A stretch of 64,000 nt of DNA, taken from NCBI RefSeq assembly GCF_963664415.1, contig NZ_OY761445.1:2816501-2880500 (forward strand). Direction: 5' to 3'. The position numbers and the translations under genes were made by a program. The notes below the pieces were generated by a model. The model did not search any database, was not told the DNA's origin, and worked only from the letters and a program-made list of their open reading frames with translations. How positions within the stretch are numbered: position 1 is the first letter of the stretch; every line of letters begins with the position of its first letter. The stretch is from an uncultured Desulfobacter sp. (lineage in GTDB: Bacteria > Desulfobacterota > Desulfobacteria > Desulfobacterales > Desulfobacteraceae). This document shows, piece by piece, positions 8,521 to 18,184 of this stretch.

Positions 8521-9492
8521 ATGTCTGTAATGGATAAGGTTATAAAAGCTGAAAGCTTTCTTGAATTTGATGAATTTGCAAAAAAATTAGTTGAAAAAAT
8601 TAGAGATCAACAAATATTATTAAAAAACCTTTTTAAAACAATTGTTTTAGCAAACTCCGAAAATCGAAGTATTCATCTTCATGTTCTGAAATCAGATAAT
8701 AATAGCCGTCCCCAAGTCGGGTTATTAGTAAGAGAATTGAGCAAAACAATACTTGATTATTGTATTCCAAGAAAACAAATTATTCAGGCTGTAAATCATT
8801 TTAAAGCGACTCAATCCACTCAAAGAATTGTGGCTTTAAAAAATGAAGCACAAAAGTTATTTACAGACATTTCAAATTCTGGTGAGGGTGGAGAACTACT
8901 ACTCTTTGTTCTAACAGAATCTGTTTTAGGATATCCACAAGTACTTTCCAAAATGGCTTTAAAAACTTCCGCAAAGATGCATTACCATGGATTAGATGGT
9001 GTTTACATTAGCTGTTCAGGAAATCCGGGAAACCTCAGACTTCATTTTGGAGAATCAAAAATACACAAAAATCCTATTGGGTCAGTGCGAGAGGCTATAT
9101 GTTCTATCGCAACAATGCTAAAAGATGAGGGATTTATTGAGAGTGCACGGCGAGACTATTATTTATTAAACTCACATGCTGATTTAGCCAATCAAGATTT
9201 AGAAGAAGCTTTAAAAAAATTTTTGGACCCATTAGATGAGAATTTTTTAGCTCCTGAAATATGTGCGGTCCTTTTGTCAGGACATGAAGTAAAAAAATAT
9301 CCTGTGGTTATGGATAAAGATGAGTTCCCAATAGAGCTTATTAAAAAAGCAAAAAAACTGGTGAAAGAATTAGAAATACAAACGAAAGACAAAGGAATTA
9401 ACAACTTTCACATTGATCAGTTCCTAATCCCCTTTCCAGATGTCCAAGTCTTTCGAGATCTTTTATTAAAGGAACTTGGTTTAACATCATGA
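8521..9492 (+). CDS. hamA: Hachiman defence protein HamA (DUF1837)
   Basis: 323 residues. It belongs to the DUF1837 family, the nuclease-like effector of the Hachiman antiphage system. Candidate PD-(D/E)xK-type active-site residues can be read in order: E in GEGGELLLFVLTE, D in HGLDGVYI, and E-x-K in HFGESKIH. Known HamA binds the helicase HamB, which senses damaged or aberrant DNA and releases HamA to degrade DNA. Its stop overlaps the hamB start by 4 bp, which indicates translational coupling. Codon and base use is AT-rich compared with the flanking genes, in keeping with horizontal transfer. Confidence 0.85.
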   Translation: MSVMDKVIKAESFLEFDEFAKKLVEKIRDQQILLKNLFKTIVLANSENRSIHLHVLKSDNNSRPQVGLLVRELSKTILDYCIPRKQIIQAVNHFKATQSTQRIVALKNEAQKLFTDISNSGEGGELLLFVLTESVLGYPQVLSKMALKTSAKMHYHGLDGVYISCSGNPGNLRLHFGESKIHKNPIGSVREAICSIATMLKDEGFIESARRDYYLLNSHADLANQDLEEALKKFLDPLDENFLAPEICAVLLSGHEVKKYPVVMDKDEFPIELIKKAKKLVKELEIQTKDKGINNFHIDQFLIPFPDVQVFRDLLLKELGLTS

Positions 9493-12092
9493 CGAATTTA
9501 GCAAGAAGACTCGCTGATCATTTGTTCCAAATAGATACTGTTATTAACGAATTTCAGGATTCTCATATAAGGCTATCCCGTTATATTTTATCTGAATGTG
9601 TAGAAAGCAAGCTTGGGAAAGAGCCTAATTGGCGACAGCTACTATCATGGGCCTCTGTTTTTTCACAAAGTGATCTTGATATTCATTTAGAGCTTTCAAT
9701 CGCTGCTGCTATAGCCGCTTTGCTTACAGCAGAAACAGAGTCAGAAATGGCCCACCAAGCTGCTATTTTTATTTTAGAAAGTTGCTCAAATACCCCAACA
9801 GTCAGTCTGGCTCAAAAAAGAGGGCTTGCAGAACCTTTAAAAAGTCAAAAAAAATTATTAACAATAATTAAAAATTATCAAAGAAGGCTCCAACACATCA
9901 TTTTTGATGATTTTACATCATCAGTTCTACCAGTTACGGACTTTCAAGAACGAATTTGGGATACACTTGGAAATAAAAAAGATACAGCACTGACAGCGCC
10001 GACTTCAGCAGGTAAATCATATGTTTTGATGCGTTGGTTGGCCCAATCTCTTCTAAAAATCGGAAAGGATGCAGTAGTCGCATATATTGTTCCATCGAGA
10101 GCTTTAATTGGTCAAGTTAGAAGAAGCATTGAAGAAATGCTCTTAAAATATAACATCCGTCCTCGCATATCGACCTTACCAACATTATATCAGCAAGAAG
10201 AAAATCGCCAAACGATTTTGGTAATGACGCAAGAACGTATTGAACGATTATTCGCTGTAAATGGAAATCTTCGATTCAACATAATTGTTGTAGATGAAGC
10301 ACATAAATTAGGTGAAGGGCCCAGAGGAGTCATTCTTCAGAGAGTAATAGACGAATCATTAAAACGATTTAAAAATTGTAAAGTAATCTTAGCGGCCCCT
10401 CATGCAAATAATGCAGAAGTATTGCTTCCCTATTCAGATAAATATCAAATGGAAAAAATAAAAGATAATATAGTATCTGATTCCAGGCCTACTGTTCTGC
10501 AAAATTTATTTTGGGTAACACCAGTGAAAAGAAGAAAAGCGAGATGGAATATCTCCCTTATTAAAGAAAAAAAAATTGGTGAAATAGGGGAACTTAAACT
10601 TAAAGGGGGGCCTACCGGGAAGAAAAAAAGGCTCTCAGCAATAGCTTTCCAGTTAGGAGGAAAAGAAGGCGGTAATATAGTATTTACCAATGGCGCCGCA
10701 GAAGCTGAAGAGGTGGCATTATTGTTAAGAGAGCACGTTGAATCATCTAGCAAAAACTATCAACCTGAAGATGAAAATATAGAACTGGCCAAATTAATCA
10801 AAGATGCTGTACATGAATCATACCCATTAGGAGAAACTTTACCTTTTGGAATAGGTATTCATTATGGCGATATGCCTGAAATTTCGAGAAGAGAGCAAGA
10901 AAGACTTTTCGATGAGGGTAAGCTTTTATTTTTAGTCTGTACATCTACTCTCTTAGAGGGTGTAAATCTACCATGCAGAAATCTTTTTATCTGGGGGCCA
11001 AGACAGGGACGGGGAAACCCCATGAGCGAACATGCTTTCTGGAATTTAGCTGGCCGCGCAGGGAGATGGGGGCGAGAGTTCGCAGGAAATGTATTTTGTA
11101 TAGACGTATACGATAAAAAGCAATGGCCGCACGGGCCACCCTCACATCGCCAGGCAAGAGCTGTGGATCACTCTGGATCGATACTTTTAGGAGACATTGA
11201 AAATTTCAAATTATTTGTTGAATCTTCTGATCCAGTATCTGCTTCTCAAGCTAATCGATATTTCGAGCAGATCCTAGGAGAACTGGTTTCAACAAAATTA
11301 GATGGTAGAAACCTTTCCAGCATCGGTTGGGCTCGTTGGTGTTCTAATCATCAACTAAAAACATTAGATGATATTGTCGAATCCTCATTAAAAAATATAA
11401 CTGCTCCTCCAGAGCTCATCCGACGTCATAGCGGGATAAATCCGATATTAATTTCGCAATTTCTTGAAAAGCTTGAAACTTTGCCCGAATCTCATGCTGA
11501 ACATTTAATGCCCATGTCACCGGATATGCCTGACGCATTAAGTGTGCTAAGTGATAATCTCAAAATTATAGATGCCTATCTTGGTGGGCAATTTGGGAAC
11601 CAAAAGCAACGAAATCTCAAATCAAAGTTAACTATTGAATGGATAAGAGGACTACCGCTTGGAAGGATAATTGATGAGCGAATTAATTTTTTGTCATCTA
11701 AAAAACAAATACGAATACCTGCCGAGATAAGATCAATTATTGAGTTAATAAACAAAAACGCAAGATATTTAATCCCAAAATATCTTTCTTGTTATGCTGA
11801 TTGTATTTCTTATTGGTTTTCCTGCATTAATCGTGATGACCTTAAAAATGAGATTAATGATATCCAAGATATGTTAGAAACAGGGGTAACAGAACGAACT
11901 ATGATTGCTTTGATTGGATTGGGGTTATCGAGAACTGCTGCAATAGAAATTTCTGCGAAAATAACTGATACAGAATTGTCAATAGAAGGCGCTATTGAGT
12001 GGTTAAAAAATAGACCCCTTGAAGCATATAATGTTTCTCCGGTAATTATAAGAGAAGTTAAACGTGTATTAGGAGCAACAGAGTTCCTCTAA
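9489..12092 (+). CDS. hamB: Hachiman defence helicase HamB
   Basis: 867 residues of superfamily 2 helicase. Motif I is TAPTSAGKS (about residue 175), motif II DEAHKLG (about 270), followed by VFTNGAAEAEE, the CTSTLLEGVNLPCRN block and motif VI NLAGRAGRWGREF. The long helical C-terminal part is typical of HamB. With HamA (4-bp overlap) it forms a complete Hachiman pair. The protein appears intact, with all helicase motifs present. In characterised systems HamB holds HamA inactive until it translocates on DNA with lesions or phage-derived structures. The unusual point is the RES-domain gene upstream in the same apparent operon. Confidence 0.85.
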   Translation: MTNLARRLADHLFQIDTVINEFQDSHIRLSRYILSECVESKLGKEPNWRQLLSWASVFSQSDLDIHLELSIAAAIAALLTAETESEMAHQAAIFILESCSNTPTVSLAQKRGLAEPLKSQKKLLTIIKNYQRRLQHIIFDDFTSSVLPVTDFQERIWDTLGNKKDTALTAPTSAGKSYVLMRWLAQSLLKIGKDAVVAYIVPSRALIGQVRRSIEEMLLKYNIRPRISTLPTLYQQEENRQTILVMTQERIERLFAVNGNLRFNIIVVDEAHKLGEGPRGVILQRVIDESLKRFKNCKVILAAPHANNAEVLLPYSDKYQMEKIKDNIVSDSRPTVLQNLFWVTPVKRRKARWNISLIKEKKIGEIGELKLKGGPTGKKKRLSAIAFQLGGKEGGNIVFTNGAAEAEEVALLLREHVESSSKNYQPEDENIELAKLIKDAVHESYPLGETLPFGIGIHYGDMPEISRREQERLFDEGKLLFLVCTSTLLEGVNLPCRNLFIWGPRQGRGNPMSEHAFWNLAGRAGRWGREFAGNVFCIDVYDKKQWPHGPPSHRQARAVDHSGSILLGDIENFKLFVESSDPVSASQANRYFEQILGELVSTKLDGRNLSSIGWARWCSNHQLKTLDDIVESSLKNITAPPELIRRHSGINPILISQFLEKLETLPESHAEHLMPMSPDMPDALSVLSDNLKIIDAYLGGQFGNQKQRNLKSKLTIEWIRGLPLGRIIDERINFLSSKKQIRIPAEIRSIIELINKNARYLIPKYLSCYADCISYWFSCINRDDLKNEINDIQDMLETGVTERTMIALIGLGLSRTAAIEISAKITDTELSIEGAIEWLKNRPLEAYNVSPVIIREVKRVLGATEFL

Positions 12093-12201
12093 TTATATAT
12101 AGCGCTAACCCCAATTTTGCATGGTAACGCGAGTAGGATCTTGAAAAATAAGAAAATGACAATTCAAGACCCCAGATTTTTTCAATAGATGGAGACAATC
12201 T

Positions 12202-13250
12202 ATGACAGGTTTCAACCCCATATTCTCTATCACCAACCGCATGACATCCGCCATTACACAGATTGAGCGTGCACGGGGATTTTTGGAAGCCGCAAGGTTA
12301 TCCGATGACTTGGTAAGGGATATGGGAAACCAGGCTCTAATTAAAGAGGCCCATCATACCACCCATATCGAAGGGACACGGCTGACATTGGATCAGGCTA
12401 AACGTCTATGGAAAGGTGAAGCTGCACCTGAAGCCGATCCGGATGATAGCAGAGAACTGTTGAACTACCGGTCTGCTTTTGAATTTGTATCCGAATGCCT
12501 GGATAGCGGAGATCCCATTACCGAAGGAATGATTCGGGAAATTCATCGGAAACTGGTCTATGGAGTTCGAGGCGGCAAAGCTGATCCGGGGAACTATCGG
12601 CGGATCCAAAATTATGTGGACAACTCATCTACTGGTGAAGTTATTTATATACCCCACCATCTGCAGTAGAAATACCAATCATGATGGCTGAAATGGTAAA
12701 ATGGCTAAATTCGGATCTTGAAATCCATCCGGTTTTAATCAGTGGGATTACCCAATTCCAACTGGTCCATATCCATCCGTTCCTTGACGGTAACGGGCGA
12801 ACCTCAAGGTTATTATCAACGCTATGTCTTTACAAGGCCGGGTATGATTTCAAACGGTTGTTCACCATTAGTGAATATTATGACCGTGACAGACAGACTT
12901 TTTATAAAACAATTCAAAGTGTTCGTGAAAACGACATGGATATGACCGGATGGCTGGATTATTTTATCACCGGTTTGGAAACTCAAATGATTGAGGTTAA
13001 AGCACGTGGCGAACGGGTAATCCGCAGAGACGTTATGACTCAAAAACACGGGCTAAATGAGCGGCAAGGGAAGGCTATAGAATTTTTATTAGCCCATGGG
13101 GAACTCACTATAAAAAACTTTGAAGAACTTTGCCCTGAAGTTAACCGGCGCAGTCTGCAGCGAGATTTAAAATCATTTTTGGAAAAAGGTTTGATCAAAG
13201 AAGCTGGGGCCGGACCTACAGACCCAACACGCCATTACGTTTTATCATAG
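12202..13250 (+). pseudogene. Fic-family protein gene, copy 1, one-base frameshift
   Basis: The first frame (12202-12669) has the inhibitory-helix motif (TTHIEG, the [S/T]xxxE[G/N] pattern) and the N-terminal Fic region. The second frame (to 13250) has the catalytic motif HPFLDGNGRTSRLL and a C-terminal winged helix. The two join smoothly if one C is added to the C-run at 12652-12655, giving the usual 'YIPPPSAVEIPIMMAEMVKWL' type segment. It is thus a single-base deletion in a complete Fic AMP-transferase (about 349 residues). The second copy at 19255-22200 shares the promoter-proximal sequence from 12153 onward. The break may be a real mutation or a homopolymer read error. Confidence 0.85.
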
Positions 13251-13252
13251 CT

Positions 13253-13304
13253 ATGACAAACTATGACACCGAGCTGTGACATTGCTATGACAAATACTGT
13301 GACA
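13253..13304. repeat. five RTGACA repeats at about 11-bp spacing
   Basis: ATGACA or GTGACA occurs at 13253, 13263, 13276, 13287 and 13299, roughly one helical turn apart, directly behind the fic stop codon. This phasing suits cooperative protein binding on one DNA face, though the function is unknown. Copy 2 of fic lacks this end. Confidence 0.45.
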
Positions 13305-13329
13305 TTTAGAATTTAATGTAGCAAATCAA

Positions 13330-13671
13330 TAACTTGTTTGGTTTCGTTCAGGCACTATTTACGCACGAATATGGAGTCTTGCCAAACGTCCTGAGGATTG
13401 GAAATGGAGCAGCGCCGGGGCACATATGGATGGGAAGGATGACATTCTTGTCAAAACAAGGCCCTTGCTTGAGATTGTTAATACACCTTGGAAAAATTTT
13501 TTATCCTCTGACATTAAAGAATCTGAAATCGAATTGTTCAGAAAGCATGAACGCAACGGCCGACCGCTGGGAAAAACGACTTTTGTAAAAAAATTGGAGA
13601 CTATTTTAGACAGACGACTCAGGCCAAAGAAGCCAGGTCGAAAAAAATGTGTAAGACGTCCCAGATTATAA
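13330..13671 (+). pseudogene. 3' remnant of a REP-associated (IS200-like) transposase
   Basis: The frame from about 13388 to 13671 reads AKRPEDWKWSSAGAHMDGKDD ... LFRKHERNGRPLGKTTFVKKLE ... KKPGRKK, the characteristic C-terminal end of RAYT/Y1 transposases (W-SS.-.H, RNGRPLG, PGRP-like tail). The catalytic HUH and Tyr region is absent, so only the last 80-95 codons survive. Confidence 0.7.
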
Positions 13672-13802
13672 AAGTTTGCATTTTCATATCATTGAGTTGT
13701 ATAGTCAGATTCTCAAAAAGACGAAGCTATTCAGCATAGGGAAGTGCATGACCGTGTCGACTAAAGTCCAATGTTTGGCCAAATCAACAAAAGAGGTAAA
13801 AA

Positions 13803-14267
13803 ATGAATCACTGCTATAACTCAGGTGATTTTAAAAAATATTTTAACGAAAATATGAAGGCGTTAGGGTTGCCGGTCCCTTCAACACTATTCGATACATA
13901 TCAAACGGCTGTAGCAACAGCATCTACCCTTGTGGGAACTTTGGCAACTTTAGGAAAGGGAGCCACAATCGGAGAGTTAATTGGTGCAACTGTCGGTTTA
14001 GAAAAATTAGCTGTTGCCGCTTCATTTGGTGCAGCGGCATATACAGGCGCTGTTATTGGTAGTATTGCAGTCGCAATTGGTCGGGTGTTAGGACGAGGCT
14101 CACGCATATCAGATTTATTCGCATTTACACATCAAAACAACCTACAATTTGAGGGGATAGCTGCATTCTACACACACAATTCTCAAATTTTGAATAAGGA
14201 ACATACGTTTAGAAACAGCTTTGGAATTCGAGCCAAAACTTCACCCTCAAGTTTCGAGTACGCATAA
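13803..14267 (+). CDS. small glycine-zipper membrane-active protein, unknown
   Basis: 154 residues, not recognised. After about 35 hydrophilic residues there is a long Ala/Gly-rich region (about 38-95: VATASTLVGTLATLGKGATIGELIGAT ... AAAYTGAVIGSIAVAIG) able to form two or three membrane helices with GxxxG spacing, then a hydrophilic tail. There is a good ribosome site (GAGGTAAAAA-ATG). Its stop overlaps the start of a 54-residue membrane protein (TAATG). The pair looks like a pore-forming toxin or effector with a membrane immunity protein, an inference from architecture and coupling only. A similar arrangement follows fic copy 2 (22642-23989). Confidence 0.5.
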   Translation: MNHCYNSGDFKKYFNENMKALGLPVPSTLFDTYQTAVATASTLVGTLATLGKGATIGELIGATVGLEKLAVAASFGAAAYTGAVIGSIAVAIGRVLGRGSRISDLFAFTHQNNLQFEGIAAFYTHNSQILNKEHTFRNSFGIRAKTSPSSFEYA

Positions 14268-14431
14268 TGTTAAAAAATATATTTTTTTTATTAGCATGCG
14301 TTGTACTTACAGCGCTGGCATGGGGAATCTTTCAAATTTTTGGGCAATACACTTTTTTAATAATGCTGATCATTACCATAGCTGCACTTTTATCCAAGGT
14401 GGGCAAAGCCAAGTTTGGTAACAAAAAATAA
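14267..14431 (+). CDS. 54-residue membrane protein, possible immunity partner
   Basis: A short frame beginning MLKNIFFLLACVVLTALAW and ending KVGKAKFGNKK. It has two closely spaced hydrophobic helices and a basic C-terminus. Its ATG shares a base with the stop of the preceding gene (TAATG), typical of translational coupling. It is too small for most gene callers. Confidence 0.5.
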   Translation: MLKNIFFLLACVVLTALAWGIFQIFGQYTFLIMLIITIAALLSKVGKAKFGNKK

Positions 14432-14538
14432 TTGTCGTTGATCAAAGGGGGTCGAATAGATATTTTTGGGCAAAATCCAAAGGCGTCATATTCGTTGTTA
14501 TTTGAATAATCGTGGAAATAAGTTGAGAATTGCCATTA

Positions 14539-16394
14539 AAGGGTGTTGAAATCGACCACCTAAATTTAATAAAATCCGATAGATTTTCAGTCTGTTAGGA
14601 GTTGAAAAAGCCTCTGTTTAGTTGTACTTTCAAGCGACCAAACACAAAAGAAAACAACACCACAGAGGCTTTATGCATAGAAAAAATATCAGGCGGCTCA
14701 TCACAAAGCAATTAAAAACGAATTTTCCGAGATGGAAAAAGATGACGAAGAAGTCCAAAAAAGAATTGGCAGAGCAAATCATGATGGAGATTGTGGAGCA
14801 ATACGATTATTCTCAGTCTCTGGACATCCCCATCGAGGAGCTCATAGGCATTGAAGATCAAGCCCCTACAGCAGGCATTCGTAGTCTTCCTGAAATGGCA
14901 TTTTACGTTGAAAATTTTCATTCAGATAAATTGTTTCATTTTGATACCCTGAAAAAGCCATACCCTGAAATTGTAGATCCGGAATTACAGTTTATTGATC
15001 AAGTTATAGATGACAGGATTATCAATAGCTTGATCGCGCCCGACGGCTACTCCGCTGCGCACAGGGATATTCAGCCCTACCAATTATTTCGGATGGAGCT
15101 GTTAAAAATTATCAAATACCCTGAAATCAGTTACAGGAAATTTTGCAGCGATGAATATTTTGGCAAAGAACGAAAGCAAAACAGGCGTTTTATTCGGTTG
15201 TCGTTAAAAACCAAAATCCAGGTAGATCATACTGAATTATGTCATTTCAGGCGTGACTTGAAATTCAAGCAATTGATGAATGTCCTGGTATATTTTCTCC
15301 ACCATTTTTATAAATCGGGCTGCCTTGAGAATGCCGTTATCCATGGAGTTGATTCCAGTGAACTGCCGTCCGAAGTCAATTATCCCCTTTGCACCATTGA
15401 AATCAACGGCAACAAAGTACGAATTTATTCCGATCCGGACTGTGATTGTGGAAAACGCCGGAATAAAAGGGATAAGTCCTATTATGTCATTGGATACCGA
15501 ATGCATACACTAACCGCCATCAACCCCACAAACGGTCATAGCTTTCCATTGGTATCCCTTGTGGGGGCAGCCAATCATCATGACAGTCTATTTTTGAAAC
15601 CATTGATCAAGCTTGCTCAGGCACTCGGTATCGATATTAAATTGATAACCGCAGACCAGGCTTACCACGATAGTGATGGTTCGGTTCTCAATGAAACCGG
15701 TGTCTATGTCGTAGCCCCTGCATCGGAGCAAGCGAAATTGCCCGAGAATGTATTGCAAACTCCGATGAGGGTTACCTGCAATAATTCTTGTGAAATTCCA
15801 ATGGATTATTTGGGTACAACACTGAATGGCCATGAGTTTAGGTGTGGTGCAACGCCTGGCGAATGTATGTTTGCATCAAGTTGCCCTAAATCGAGAATAA
15901 TCAATTTTGATAACGGTCATTTCCAGCCAATGCCAACTTTTCATACCGGGTCGCAAACAGCAATCAAAGTTCGAAAGAATTGCGAACGGCCTTTCAATTT
16001 GATGAAAAAAAGGGAAGGCCTTGAACAGACGAGAGTGAGAAGCCAGCATGGTGTAGTTGTCCGATCAGCATTGACGACAATTGTAACATTGTTGATTGAA
16101 ATGGCTGGGACAAGACATAAACCGCAAAAAAAAGATTATAAACAAAGGGAGTTGTTTGCCGCCACAGGATAGAATTGAAACTTTAATGCTGTATTTTTCT
16201 TGAACCGATTGATTCAGTTAATATCGTTGTATCTGAAGTATAAGCAAGGCCGCTGTCTAACATAAAAATCGCGGCAAAAAACAAATTTCAGATTTTATAG
16301 CGAAGAAAACGAACTGCCGGGTCTTGGAAAATCGAAATTTAAGCGCGTAGGCGGTATAGACTCTGTTGAAGATTTGATTGATTTCAACACCCTT
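14539..16394 (+). mobile_element. DDE insertion sequence with 15-bp ends and 5-bp target duplication
   Basis: Inverted ends AAGGGTGTTGAAATC at 14539-14553 and 16380-16394, flanked by CATTA direct repeats (14534-14538 and 16395-16399). The element is 1856 bp with one transposase gene. The minus-strand gene fragment at its right (serine hydrolase) stops at its border. Confidence 0.85.
14673..16172 (+). CDS. DDE transposase (IS1182/IS4-like)
   Basis: About 499 residues from the ATG at 14673, which follows an AGAGG ribosome site; a frame open from 14622 would add 17 residues. DDE residues can be placed in HGVDSSELPSEV, LITADQAYHDSD and a late E in RKNCERPFNLMKKREGLEQTRVR. A CxC..C-type metal site (DPDCDCGKRR) and a C-rich insert (CGATPGECMFASSC) are typical of this class. 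Appears intact. Confidence 0.75.
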   Translation: MHRKNIRRLITKQLKTNFPRWKKMTKKSKKELAEQIMMEIVEQYDYSQSLDIPIEELIGIEDQAPTAGIRSLPEMAFYVENFHSDKLFHFDTLKKPYPEIVDPELQFIDQVIDDRIINSLIAPDGYSAAHRDIQPYQLFRMELLKIIKYPEISYRKFCSDEYFGKERKQNRRFIRLSLKTKIQVDHTELCHFRRDLKFKQLMNVLVYFLHHFYKSGCLENAVIHGVDSSELPSEVNYPLCTIEINGNKVRIYSDPDCDCGKRRNKRDKSYYVIGYRMHTLTAINPTNGHSFPLVSLVGAANHHDSLFLKPLIKLAQALGIDIKLITADQAYHDSDGSVLNETGVYVVAPASEQAKLPENVLQTPMRVTCNNSCEIPMDYLGTTLNGHEFRCGATPGECMFASSCPKSRIINFDNGHFQPMPTFHTGSQTAIKVRKNCERPFNLMKKREGLEQTRVRSQHGVVVRSALTTIVTLLIEMAGTRHKPQKKDYKQRELFAATG

Positions 16395-16399
16395 CATTA

Positions 16400-16635
16400 C
16401 AGTATTCAAATCTTTTTCCCGCTGGTTCGTCCATGGGCAGGTCAAGAAAATGTTGTGCCCAATCACCGCACTTTCTCATTTCGGTCAGTCCCGCCCATTT
16501 ATAGCGGTAGGAATCTCTGCATTCCAGACCTGAGGTCATGGTCAGCAGATTTTCCAGGGTAATGGATTTTTTAAGAGCGTTTAGATTGGTAATTGTAATT
16601 GTCTGTTTTGTAATGACCTCATGATAAGCCTTCAA
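16400..16635 (-). pseudogene. serine hydrolase (class C beta-lactamase-like) fragment
   Basis: The minus strand reads ITLENLLTMTSGLECRDSYRYKWAGLTEMRK ... LDLPMDEPAGKRFEYCNEG, the region after the SxxK motif of class C-type serine hydrolases, where 'LLTMTSGL' and 'PG..F.Y.N' are diagnostic. The catalytic SxxK part and the C-terminal part are absent. The left side is cut by the insertion sequence ending at 16394. Confidence 0.65.
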
Positions 16636-16637
16636 TT

Positions 16638-17036
16638 TTAAAATTGAGATACGATTCCCCGGTTTCCATCAACCTGTACTTCCTGACCGGTTTTCAGGGT
16701 CCGGGTTATCCCGGGAATACCCATTACTGACGGTATGCCATATTCACGGGCCACAATTGCCGCATGCGATGCAAGCCCGCCCGTTTCGGTAACCACTGCT
16801 GTTGCCGTGGCAAAAAGCGGTGTCCAGGCCGGGTTGGTGTACGGACAGACCAACACCTCGCCGGCCAGAAGTTTGCCGAACTCATGCTCCCCGCGGATGA
16901 TCCTGATATTGCCCCGGATAATGCCCGGGCTGGCGGCAATTCCCTTGAGAACCTTTCCCTTGGCCGGGACGCCGGCTCTTTCTGTCTGCCAGCGGGCATT
17001 CACCAACCGGTAGGTGGCGCGCCGGCGCGCCGGCAA
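16638..17036 (-). pseudogene. PEP-utilising enzyme swivelling-domain fragment
   Basis: 132 residues reading as the phosphohistidine domain of PEP synthase or rifampin phosphotransferase-type enzymes: KGIAASPGIIRGNIRII, LVCPYTNPAWTPLF, and the catalytic TETGGLASHAAIVAREYGIPSV with its His. Whole enzymes of this family have 600-900 residues with ATP-grasp and PEP-binding domains, which are missing upstream. The domain ends properly at its C-terminus, so it is the 3' end of a lost gene. The break is at a repeated GGCGCGCC near 17025. Confidence 0.65.
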
Positions 17037-17121
17037 TTATATCACAGCATCCTTTGCAGGTGGCGGATTAATAATATTGCGGAAACGGTTTGCGCCACGC
17101 CCGGCCAATCAAATTTTTCAA

Positions 17122-18045
17122 TCAATATATCATTTTCATTGCTTCCCTTACTTCCTGCATAGTATGAGAACCGATCTCTCGAATTCTTTCCTTTCCTTTA
17201 TCCAGTATCCGGCGCAGGTACTCCTGGTCTTCTTCCAGCTCTTTTCGTCTTTTTCGAATCGGCTCCAAAAAATCGTTAATAGCATCCGCCAACTGTGGTT
17301 TGAACATCTCCATCCGATCATTTGGTGTAACGCCAAATAATTCACCGTAGATAAATAAGGCGTGTCCTTCGCCGGAATAAGCCTTTTTGATCTTGTTCTC
17401 GACATCTTCTTCACTGTCGGAAAGGTATATTGCGTTATTAAGCGACTTGGACATCTTTTTTTTCCCATCGAGGCCCGGCAGCCTTGAAAATTTTGATATT
17501 AAATATTTCGGTTCGGGGAAAACATCTCCGAACTGTGAATTAAATCGCCTGGCTATCTCTCTGGTCTGCTCAACATGGGGAATTTGATCTTCACCGATTG
17601 GTACCATGTGGGCTTTTGTTAAAAGAATATCTGCGGCCTGGGAGACGGGAAAAGATAAAAAACCAAGATTCATTTTATCATAATCAGTTCCCGTTTGTTG
17701 CATCTCATCTTTAATTGTTGGATTTCTCTTAGCTCGCGCAACACTGACCAAAAACATAAAAAGCATCGTTAGCTCAGCCAGTTCGGGAATTTCACTTTGG
17801 ATAAAGAAGGTGACTTTCCTATGATCCAGACCAACCGATAGATTATCAAGAAGCACCTCATAAACATGTTTACGCAACATTTTGCTTTTTTCATCCTCCA
17901 AATGGTCATACAGCACCTGCATATCTGAAAGGATGATGCATGTATCATACTCTTCCTGAAGTGATATCCTGGATGCCAATGACCCAAAATAATGACCGAT
18001 ATGGAGTTTTCCTGTGGTTCTTTCGCCTGTTAGAATCCTCTTCAT
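17122..18045 (-). CDS. trpS: tryptophan--tRNA ligase
   Basis: 307 residues. The class I signatures are present: HIGH as LHIGHYFGSL (about residues 14-23) and KMSKS as GKKKMSKSLNN (about 198). Other family blocks: SDMQVLYDHL, MFLVSVARAKRNPTIKDE and PVSQAADILLTKAHMVPIGEDQIPHVEQTREIA. Slightly shorter than the usual 325-340 residues, but complete. It charges tRNA-Trp. Upstream on the same strand lie a leader peptide with three Trp codons and a strong intrinsic terminator, so expression should rise when charged tRNA-Trp is scarce. Among so many accessory genes it may be a second trpS copy. Confidence 0.92.
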   Translation of the reverse strand: MKRILTGERTTGKLHIGHYFGSLASRISLQEEYDTCIILSDMQVLYDHLEDEKSKMLRKHVYEVLLDNLSVGLDHRKVTFFIQSEIPELAELTMLFMFLVSVARAKRNPTIKDEMQQTGTDYDKMNLGFLSFPVSQAADILLTKAHMVPIGEDQIPHVEQTREIARRFNSQFGDVFPEPKYLISKFSRLPGLDGKKKMSKSLNNAIYLSDSEEDVENKIKKAYSGEGHALFIYGELFGVTPNDRMEMFKPQLADAINDFLEPIRKRRKELEEDQEYLRRILDKGKERIREIGSHTMQEVREAMKMIY

Positions 18046-18080
18046 ATTTTCCTCTCTAAATATTAAGTGTTGGAATAAAA

Positions 18081-18120
18081 AAAAGGGCTGTCGGATTCAT
18101 TTCCGACAGCCCTTTTTTAA
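18081..18120 (-). terminator. trpS leader attenuator terminator
   Basis: On the minus strand GGGCTGTCGG and CCGACAGCCC form a perfect 10-bp stem around an 8-base loop, followed by a T run, about 40-60 bases before the trpS start. A competing hairpin (GTCGGC/GCCGAC, about 18131-18150) lies just upstream and shares the CTGTCGG sequence, which can also pair with the terminator arm. This is the layout of a ribosome-controlled attenuator. Confidence 0.8.
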
Positions 18121-18184
18121 CTTCAACCGTCGGCTATTAATGCCGACAGTCAGATATTTTTTACTTGCTAACCTGTTGGCACAC

